NCBI GenBank assembly: GCA_001579985.1 | Contig: LRSR01013011.1 | Coordinates: forward strand, 1 to 23,662 | Direction: 5' to 3' | Origin: Hypsibius dujardini | Lineage: Eukaryota; Tardigrada; Eutardigrada; Parachela; Hypsibiidae | Length of the DNA stretch: 23,662 bases | Shown here: in pieces, positions 1-7,734 of the stretch | Numbering within the stretch: position 1 is the first letter of the stretch | Layout of the letters: the number at the start of each line of letters is the position of its first letter | The notes under the pieces: model-generated | Seen by the model: only the letters and a program-made list of their open reading frames with translations | The model's database searches: none | Told to the model about the DNA's origin: nothing | Made by a program: the position numbers and the translations under genes

Positions 1-117
1 ATTCGATTGTACCTCGGTAAGGCAGTCACCCTAAAAAGTCTCACAGTCAGGTATGTTACTGCGAAAATGGTTTCACTAGAAACGTTCGAACGAAGCCGGA
101 GACATTGACTGCAAATT

Positions 118-132
118 ATGAAGGATGAATAA
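118..132 (+). promoter_or_regulatory. Overlapping upstream ORF at the GPCR start
   Basis: An ATG at 118-120 opens a four-codon frame (MKDE, then TAA at 130-132) that overlaps the receptor ATG at 125 in another frame. If it lies in the mature mRNA, scanning ribosomes meet it first, so it could lower receptor translation. The transcription start is not visible. Confidence 0.4.
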
Positions 133-2986
133 CTCAACAAGCCCTGGCCCCGCGAGTGGTGCAGAATACTCTTTCACCTACAAGATTTTCGGCATCATTC
201 TTATCCCGATCGCCCTGGGTGGTTTCCTCGGCAGTATTCTATGTGTGTGGACCATCTGGAAAGGCAGCCACCATCGTCAAAGAATCTCTTCCAAACTTCT
301 CTTTATCAACCTCTGCCTGGCAACTTTTCTGTTCTGCGGTCTGGTCTGTCCGTTCCACATCTACGCGGAGATTGTCCAACGTGCCAGTCTCCTGGCGACA
401 CGTCGTTCCGGTCAAGCCTTGTGCAACTTCTTGGCTTTCTCACATTTCACCACCTTAACGGCTTCAGCCTACGCCCACTCGGTGATCGCGGTGAACCGAC
501 TTTTAGCGGTGGTCATTACTGGAAGGCTTCACGCCCTTGCCAAGTCCAAGTGGTATGTGCTTTATCGATGAGCAAATTAGTTTGAATGAGGGTTCGGTCC
601 TCGTCGGTTTGGACCTAAAATAGTTCAGGTGTTGTTGGTTTGATACCCAAACTAGTTCACTCATTGGTTCGGACTTGAAACTAGTTCAGGTGTTGTCGGT
701 TTGACACCCAAACTAGTTCACTGGTTGGTTCGGACCTGAAACTAGTTCAGGTGTTTTGGTTTGTCACCTAAACTAGTTTACTTGTTGGTTCAGACCTAAA
801 ACTAATTCAGGTGTTTTGGTTTGTCACCCAAACTAGTTCACTCAAAGTTTCAAAGGCCTGGTTTCAGACTTGGTTTAGCTTGAACCTCAGACTAGTTTGG
901 TTACACTGGTTTTTCGCCCGTGCCGGATTGTCTCAAACTAGTTTAAATTGCTTGGAAACTGTTTTGCCAAACTCGTCTCGGAATTTACATTGTATTTAAA
1001 GGCCTGTTTCAAACCAGTTTGGTAGACTGGTTTTACACCCTTTCGATACTGCTGGTCAAATTTTCAATTGGTTTAAGCTGCTTCGTCAAACCATTCGCAT
1101 TCGTATATTCCCTAGGTACATAGGTTCGCTGATCGCCCTAACATGGATCGTGTCAGGAGCGACCTTTGCCGCACCCTTGTTCGGCGGAGGTGGTGCGTAC
1201 GGCTTCTCGGTGGACAGTATGAAATGCTCCTTCACTGCTTTGTTTTCACCTACCTACGTGATCATGTATAAGGTCATCAACTCTTTGGTTCCGTTTGTGA
1301 TTATGGTCGTCTGTTATGTTTGCATCTTTTGGACGGTCTTCCTCTCGAAGCGCCGTGTGTTGGATCGACGTCAGCTGCAGGCTACGGGAATGAATCCGGT
1401 GATGGCGGTTAATGAGAGTCGTTCCGCCATGGGGGAAATCAGAGTGACGAAGATCGCCTTTGTCACCTGTGTGACCTTTTTTGCCTGCTACCTCCCGAGT
1501 GCGGTGTACGGGGTCTCGGGCAGGACGCGGCAGGAGCTGCAGTCACCGTTGGGGATTGGATTAAATTACCTCTGGTGGACAGGTGATGGACGACTAGAAG
1601 GTTCTCCGATATATTTACCAGACAGAAAGGAGCTACAAGTTTAAATTTCGTTCTGAAGCCTTCCTCCAAACGCTTTTGCGATACTCTTTGGGGAAGGTCT
1701 GAAAAGTGCCCTATTGGGGAACGTTTTGCTATTGCCCGCCTTAAGGTTCGCCGTCATAACTTTTGTGAAGGGTCAAAGAAATTTTAAATTTTTAAGCACA
1801 GGGATAAAATTGTTGAATGACCTATCAAATACACAAATGGTTTGTCGATAGCTCTAATACAACATCCAGTGCGTCGTTCCAATGTTTGTCAAAGTAAAAA
1901 CGTCCATTTTTCGTCAGGCTTCTTTCATCCTTAATCATTCTCCTTGACAAAAATGACGGTGAATCTGTTTTTGATTCTAAACAAACCAGGTTAAAAAATG
2001 ACTAAAAAGTCGAATTTTTTTAAGACGATGTTGAAATTGCAGGAGGCCAAGGTTCAATCAGCTTGTGAATGACTGCAGTAATCATGAATTAATAACTCTG
2101 TTCAAAACATTTCTTGGCACACAAGATTCTGCCAAAATATCCGGTGAAAAGAGTAAAGACCTCCTGTAGCCGTGATAAAAGCTACTTTCAATAACAAACT
2201 CCACAGGAACTACCTTGAAGGCACGCGGGTATTCAGTGCCTGAAGGTAGCCTTAAGGGAAATTCGCTGCATGAAAAACGGCCTTTTGGACCCTTAGCCTA
2301 ATCGTCATGTTCTCTCTTCCTCTTAAAAAAATGCCCTATTTCATAACCGTATAATATAAAAATGGGACGCTTATCGTCTGAAAAAATCAATTCGAATTTT
2401 GTTTTCGTATTCGTTTTTCTTACTTTTTTGAATGTGTTTTCTTCTTGCGACTTGATCGTGGCAAAGATAAATACTCAAAGTACTTATGGTGCTAAACTGG
2501 TGAAAGGCATTTTCAGGTGCCGGTAAACGGCGAATTTCCCTTAAAATAACCCTGTAATCGGCTCTGTTATGGATCAACCTGCACGTTTTCAAAAGAAAAA
2601 TGGCATCTGGCTTTGATGAATGAGTTTCGACCTTTTGAAGTTTAACCCTACGGCAAACCCCTGGGAGTCCTGGTTTCGGTCTCTAAGGGGCCAGGCCTTA
2701 AACAGATTCACGCCGCGAGATACAAGGAAGGAAAGATATAATGAGAATATTATCCTTTTCAGGGTGCGCCGTGAATCCACTTGTGTACGCTTACTTAAAC
2801 GCGACAATGGAGAAGAGAACTACGGCTTGGCTGTCGGCTCGTACAGGATTTGTCAAGCGCAAGGTGTCACCTGCTTACCAACCGTCGGGTACGGCAGCTG
2901 ACAATGGAGTCAACACGTCAGTCAAATTGAAAAGCGGAGACGGGTCACTGAGTTATTTAGTTGAAGCACGCAGAAAGGATCCTTGA
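125..2986 (+). CDS. Rhodopsin-family GPCR (Tre1/Moody-like), three exons
   Basis: Predicted 372-aa seven-transmembrane receptor. Exons are 125-552, 1116-1582 and 2763-2986, with GTATGT and GTGATG donors and CCTAG and TTTTCAG acceptors; all joins keep frame. The N-terminus carries two overlapping N-glycosylation sequons (NNST). TM1 is about residues 19-45, TM2 57-82, TM3 98-130, TM4 145-165, TM5 189-218, TM6 253-276, TM7 288-312. Visible class-A marks are the disulfide pair C100 (TM3) and C180 (second extracellular loop), FFACYLP in TM6 (tyrosine where most have tryptophan), and NPLVY at 303-307. The DRY position reads NRL (124-126), as an N replaces D in Tre1/Moody and melatonin-like receptors, so I place it near those; the ligand is unknown. 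The last intron splits TM7 just before CAVNPLVY. A damaged paralogue lies at 12053-12702 in the same orientation. The receptor call is firm; the subfamily is tentative. Confidence 0.9.
606..846 (+). repeat. Four tandem ~60-bp units in GPCR intron 1
   Basis: Four consecutive units of 60-61 bp start at 606, 666, 727 and 787. Each contains two near-palindromes, AACTAGTTCAGGTG and CCAAACTAGTTCAC, and reads roughly GGTTCGGACCTGAAAC then GTTTGACACCC. Degenerate copies of the AAACTAGTTT / AAACCAGTTTGG motif continue to about 1090, so most of intron 1 (553-1115) is repeat-derived. Confidence 0.85.
1583..2762 (+). other. GPCR intron 2
   Basis: This 1,180-bp intron separates TM6 and most of TM7 from the NPLVY exon. 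It is AT-rich and holds no convincing open frame. One short hairpin is visible: 2211-2223 (CTACCTTGAAGGC) pairs imperfectly with 2237-2249 (GCCTGAAGGTAGC) around a short loop. Confidence 0.7.
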
Positions 2987-4318
2987 TCTACCTACACGCA
3001 ATTCATGGTCACTGCATAAATGACATTAACATTAGGTATGGCAAAACTAAACTAAATTTAAACTAAATAAATAAATAAATAAATTTAAACTAAATAAATT
3101 AATAAATTAATTAAATAAACTAAAGCTAAACTAAAATGTCGCGACTAAGTATATCATTGAGTAACCAGTATCATTATCATTAGTGGTTCATTATATCTTA
3201 ATTGTCATCTTCCATTAGCTACTTTCATTATTATTCCATTAACCCTTGGCTACCTTGTTTCTCTCCCGTCTCTTGTCTTGTATGCTATATAATCTGATGG
3301 TGTTTGTATGCACAGTCCGTACAGTCTGTGATAATATTCTCTTTTCGTGCTTGCTACAAAACGTTTAGTAAATAACTTAATTTTTCGATTCTCGATCTTT
3401 TATTCGACTAAAAAAACTAAGCTAAACTTTTAGTTGCTACAAAAAATTGACCGGGAGAAACTAAAGAAAATCATAATTATTTCTGTAGTTAACTAATTGG
3501 ACATCAACTAGACTAGAAGTTTTATTCTTTACAAGAAACTAAACTAGGAATCCATAATAACTAGCAAGTGTATGTTATACACTAAGAAATGCGGAGCAAT
3601 GGGCAAGGACGTCACGTCAGACACACGGACAGCGCGTCGCCCACCCACACGGCGTGGGCGGACCGTACACGTGGGCATGCGTACGCGTGGGCGTGCGTAC
3701 GCGTGGGCGAGGCCGGACATCAAACCGGCCACCAGCAGAGCTGAATGCAGCGCTGCGTGACGTCATACACACAGCGCGTCGTCCTCGCCCACGCGCCCAC
3801 GCGGACCGTACACGTGCCCATGCGTACGCGTGGGCGAGGCCGGACATCAAACCGGCCACCAGCAGAGCTGAATAAGAAATGCTTCGCTCGCTTCGCTCGC
3901 TCCGCATGATTAATTTTGATTCGACTAAAAAACTATTTCGTCGAATAATTTTAGTTGTTGCCATCCCTAATTGACACGCCAAGGCAGTGGACATGTGGAA
4001 TTTGTTTTATTTATACCTTAAAGCTCTCCGCACTTCTTCCCTTCATCTACTTCGTTATCATATCGTTTACTGATAACACGAAGACGTCGAAACATCTTCA
4101 TATGGCAAACGATTGACACTGAAAGGATTTGTTAAGACAAATAAATGAGCGTCCTAGAGAATATCCACAAATGCAGTGTTAAGTAAAATGACAAATAAAA
4201 TCGAGGCAAGAAACAAACGAAACTCCTATAGAGCCCGAAACACAACGGAATCACCCAATATTTCCCCAGAACATGCACAGAAATTGTTGATGACGTGAGA
4301 AACAAAAAAGGAAAATGG
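2987..4318. other. Gap between convergent genes
   Basis: No gene is seen. Just after the GPCR stop is low-complexity AAACTAAA/AATAAATAAATA (3040-3135) that includes AATAAA hexamers usable as poly(A) signals. It is followed by unique AT-rich sequence, the CpG-rich repeat at 3589-3907, and about 400 bp of unremarkable sequence up to the stop codon of the minus-strand gene. Confidence 0.7.
3589..3907. repeat. CpG-rich duplicated repeat, possible mobile element
   Basis: A sharply GC- and CpG-rich island in AT-rich surroundings. ATGCGGAGC at 3589-3597 is inverted as GCTCCGCAT at 3899-3907, suggesting short terminal inverted repeats. The inside is a tandem duplication: 53 bp at 3694-3746 recur identically at 3821-3873 (offset 127), and the flanking GACGTCA and CGGACCGTACACGTG motifs also recur. 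Units are full of TACGCGTGGGC. A shared TAAGAAATGC stands at 3584 and 3873. No clear target duplication was found. Open frames here are compositional artefacts. Confidence 0.65.
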
Positions 4319-6758
4319 CTAAGAACTTCTAAGGAATAACTTGTCCATGATCAAGCGAACTTTACAGTGATCCTCCTTGGTATGGAGTTGGCAGTAGTCC
4401 TCGGCCAAAACTGTACAATACTGAGGCTTCTCACCAGGTTTCCTCTGCGCGGGATTGTCAATAAACACCAATCCAGCTCCGTAAAAGCCATCCTGCATGC
4501 CTTGTTGGTCGATTTCTAACCGCTGAAAATATGACAAAAATGCACGACAAACCAGGAAAGAGACGTTCAACCGAAAAGCACCCCTGAAAAGCACCACTGA
4601 AAAGCACCACCAACCTTGCATGCATTGTCAAATGTGGTTTCATATGTCTTCTTATCCGGTTTGCTGAATTTATACCGGAATGCAAAGGGCTCCCGTGTGC
4701 CAAAGTTTTCCTTCAACCCAAAACGGTCGGACTCATCCAGTTTCAACTGCTTTTCGTGGATCATTTCGTCCAGTACTGGCAAACTGCTCGGCGACCCGGG
4801 ATCGCCGCATGGCAGTTCCGTCACCACATTGAACGCCAACTTCTGTCCGCCCTTATTCTCCAGCGTCAGTTCGCCGTAGAAGAGGAATTCGCTGTCGCCA
4901 ATGTTCGGAGGTATCCACACGTCTTTGACCTTATACATATTGTCCAGTTCGTCGATGAGATAGTGGTCATGAGTATTGCGGATGTAAAAAAAGCACCTGT
5001 CAGACATATAAAGACTTCTTACTCACGAGATCGAAATGTCCAATTTGGTTGGGAAAAAATTTACCACAGGGACAAATTTTGAAGTGGTCAACAAGTGTGG
5101 TGGGTTGGCTGGTTGAGTTTACCTGAGACATTCACTGTTTGAGGCAGCCATCAAATAGTTATCTCCCTTTAGCTCCAGAATTTGACGATGAATCTGTTCG
5201 GCCACTTCTGGATATCGATAAGATGGAACGTTATCCCTTGGTGTGGTGTATCTACAGTAGTGTGCGAAATGTTAGTTGCCGTAAGGCAAAATTGATCGAA
5301 ACAGGGTGGGGTGAATTCTATGCGTAAAATGCGTGAAATGAAGCCCTTGAACGTACGCAATGTTGGTACAGGTGGCGTTAAGTAGAGGTGTCTTCGGATT
5401 GCGAATTTCCCCGGTGTCTGCTTCCGGATCTGCCACGGCAGACTGATCATTGACCGAGGACATCTCACGTAAGTCTGTCGCATTAAAAAAAAGGGAAACC
5501 CAGCTTTTAAAACAGAATGTATCTAGCAACAAAGTATCCAGTATACTGTAAAGGTCTTTGGGTTTTCACTTACAGTAGACGTTGTCCGTGGGCCGTCTGA
5601 AACTATATATAAAAGGGCATGACACATGGTTGCGGTTGACTTCACATTTTCGAAACCAATTTTTTGTTGACGTGAACAATTAAGAGAACAGTTTTTCCTT
5701 CGACAGGGCTTAATCTATGCTTTGGTGAGAGGTAGGGAACTGGGTAGAGTATAGTGTACCTAAAACATTGTGTACCGTCACTGCCAAAACAAAAGTTCTG
5801 TCCTAGGCTAATGGTTCGGGAAACTGTTTTGAATCAGCAAAATTTTAAAAACTTCTCTAGCCTAACACACTCATATCTCTTAGATGGGCAAGCCTTGCTT
5901 TGATGGTGAAGGCCAAACTAGTTTGGATGGGGTGTGATGAGTTTTGGTTCTTACAATTAGTCTTGGTTCGGTTTGAACATCAAACTGGTTTTAGTATTGT
6001 AATGATTTGCCAGCCAAAGCAGTTCGCAGTTCGGCTCAAACTGATTTGGATTGGTTTGAAAGCAGTTTCGTAAACCAGCTTAGGGCCTTAATACATAGAG
6101 CTGGTTCAAACCAGTTTGGGCCGATCTGGTTTGGCCCCCTAGCCAGTTCGAGTTCAACCAAATCGGACCAAATTATTTAACCAAATTGCCTAGTTCAAAC
6201 TGGTCTTTTAAACCATTACCATCTCTTACGCCGTACCGAAGCCGATCACGTATAGATGAAATCTCTTGTGAATCAACCAAATTCGTAATTTGGGTCAACT
6301 GTGCGAGTATCTGCAGCACCTTCAACTGAGCTTCACTGGCATTCCTGAAATCTGAGAGGGAGTAAAAGGAAAGTTTTGAAGAAAATGAGTCAGTTGTAGC
6401 GCATAAGCCTTAATAATATGCAATGGCACTCACCGGACGGCTGCAGATCCCCACAACAGCAGGAGCATCGCGCCAGGCACTTTCTCAGGCATCCCACTTC
6501 GCGGTAACAGAACGGCCACAGCGCCTGCACCAAGCTCGCAGCGCTCTTGATGAGCAACGCAATGGCCGCCGCGTCGAAGGAGTACGCGGCCCAGTATTTC
6601 TGATGGAGCGCGCCGCTCTGCTCCAGCGCGATCCCCGCCAGGAAGACGGAGACGCTGAGGATGAGGTAGATGATGAACTTGATGAGTAGCCAGCCCTGCT
6701 TCCAAATGACGAAACGGCAAAACCGCGCACATCTGCTTCTGGGACTAGGCACGGCCAT
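4319..6758 (-). CDS. Unrecognised membrane-anchored protein, six exons (model)
   Basis: Minus-strand model of 429 aa. Exons in coding order: 6758-6434, 6351-6220, 5474-5357, 5251-5123, 4996-4615, 4522-4319. The first exon encodes two hydrophobic stretches (about residues 20-45 and 57-75) around a short polar loop, then a cysteine cluster (CLARCSCCCGD), suggesting a membrane hairpin that could be acylated. The second encodes a heptad-like helix (QLKVLQILAQL). The last four give a soluble region of about 270 residues, with RYPEVAEQIHRQIL and CFFYIRNTHDHYL, that resembles no domain I know. The joins 5357/5251, 5123/4996 and 4615/4522 are well supported by frame and splice consensus. The 6220-to-5474 join uses GATG/GTAATG and is in phase but inferred; otherwise these are two genes, the 3' one starting at ATG 5463 (273 aa). 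An in-frame ATG at 6893 is an alternative start. No function is assigned. Confidence 0.6.
4523..4614 (-). other. Intron with three acceptor-like repeats
   Basis: The 92-nt intron begins with an uncommon GTTGGT donor. Directly after it, the sense strand repeats GGTGCTTTTCAG twice and then GGTGCTTTTCGG. The first two copies end in TTTTCAG, a strong 3' splice-site match. The acceptor I use is the downstream ATATTTTCAG before CGGTTAGAAATC, which keeps frame and avoids a stop. Confidence 0.6.
5905..6215. repeat. Dispersed AAACCAGTTTGG-motif repeat
   Basis: Dense, degenerate copies of the palindrome-like motif AAACCAGTTTGG and its half sites (CAAACTAGTTTGG, TTCAAACCAGTTTGGG, GTTCAAACTGGTC). The same motif fills GPCR intron 1 and, as AAACCGGTTT, 7202-7332. 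The family is probably transposon-derived; hAT-type elements often have such repeated subterminal motifs. It sits in the inferred intron of the minus-strand gene. Confidence 0.6.
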
Positions 6759-6891
6759 GGAAAGCTTTTTAAAGCTATTTACGGGAGCTAGAAATGGGTT
6801 GAGAGACTTGTATGCGGTCCCTGCAAACCGCGAGGGCCAACTTCCTTCGACCATCAATCGCGCGTTGTGTTGGTAAAACACAATGTGTGCC

Positions 6892-7143
6892 ATGAGTCAC
6901 CCGAGTAAAGGGACCGCGTGGCTCTTTATCGCGCTGTTTCTGTTTGCATTAGTGGTGGCTGTCCACAATCCCACTATCGCAGAAACTTTGGCGCAAGTTG
7001 CAAAACAATTGTGGACTAATGACGACAACTTAAACGACGACATCGCAAGGGGTTGTGAAGGACGAGGGCTTGGAGGGCGATGTCTAGGGAGGGTGCTGGT
7101 GTCGACGGCCGAGACGATGCAGAATCGAAGGGGTCGAAGATGA
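6892..7143 (+). CDS. Possible small secreted or single-pass protein
   Basis: An 83-residue frame opens divergently from the minus-strand gene. Near its start is a strong hydrophobic run (AWLFIALFLFALVVAV) preceded by a lysine, as in a signal peptide or signal anchor, followed by an acidic stretch (NDDNLNDD) and a basic Arg/Gly-rich tail. An in-frame ATG also stands at 6883. No intron junction or homologue is recognised. The distance to the minus-strand ATG at 6758 would suit a bidirectional promoter, but chance coding is not excluded. Confidence 0.3.
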   Translation: MSHPSKGTAWLFIALFLFALVVAVHNPTIAETLAQVAKQLWTNDDNLNDDIARGCEGRGLGGRCLGRVLVSTAETMQNRRGRR

Positions 7144-7734
7144 TCTACGCGAGGGTTCGGCGAGTTCTCCACCGTACACACAATCAGGGATGATGGACTC
7201 TCATGGTTCGGTTTCCGGCGACCGGTTTCAAACCGGCGTAAACCGGTTTACTCGGTTTGGCAATCAATCCGGGTTGGCCTTCAACACGAACAAAAGTCGA
7301 AACCGAGACGAACCGGTTCGAACCGTTGCCATACAGTATCCAACACAAACCTAAATTTAGAGGCTTTAAAACATTTTCAGACCATGTCAGAGCTCCAGGT
7401 TCAATCTTGGAGATGTCATCGTACCTGAGCCGGTAGATACATATCCTCCGAATAAACACCCACTGTGTACGCTTATCGCGGACGATAGCAGTTTGCTCTG
7501 TTACTCATACTGTACAACCATCATCGATGCACTTGCACAAACTCACGTAAATCGCGGGAAGGGACTTTGCTCTTGAGATCAATTCAGCGCATGCGTAGGG
7601 AATGTAGACCTCTGCTACTACTGCTGCTGCTGAGGTCGCGGAAAGAGGTCCTTTGATACAGACATTACGGAATACTTCGTGACCGGGTTCGTCCTTCGTC
7701 GGGCCCGAGTAACAGCTTTTTTAACACCGCCAAG
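7144..7734. other. Gap upstream of the 7735 gene
   Basis: No gene seen. It contains the AACCGG-motif repeat at 7202-7332, a short CTG run (7617-7632), and sequence presumably including the promoter and 5' UTR of the gene at 7735. No TATA box is evident. Confidence 0.6.
7202..7332. repeat. AAACCGGTTT-motif repeat element
   Basis: About 130 bp with repeated AAACCGGTTT/GAACCGGTTC motifs. The ends are loosely inverted: ATGGTTCGGTTTCCGG on the left against ATGGCAACGGTTCGAACCGG read inward from the right. It resembles a non-autonomous hAT-like element, but no target-site duplication was found. Confidence 0.5.

Noticed and set aside
2209-2250. Short hairpin in GPCR intron 2
   Set aside because: About 12 paired bases with mismatches in 1.2 kb of AT-rich DNA is expected by chance; no RNA family is recognised.
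3544-3994. Several Arg/Pro/Ala-rich frames on both strands
   Set aside because: They are produced by the CpG-rich repeat; stop codons are simply rare in that composition.
5604-5616. TATA-box-like TATATATAAAAGG on the plus strand
   Set aside because: No plus-strand gene follows it, and in the preferred model it lies in an intron of a minus-strand gene.
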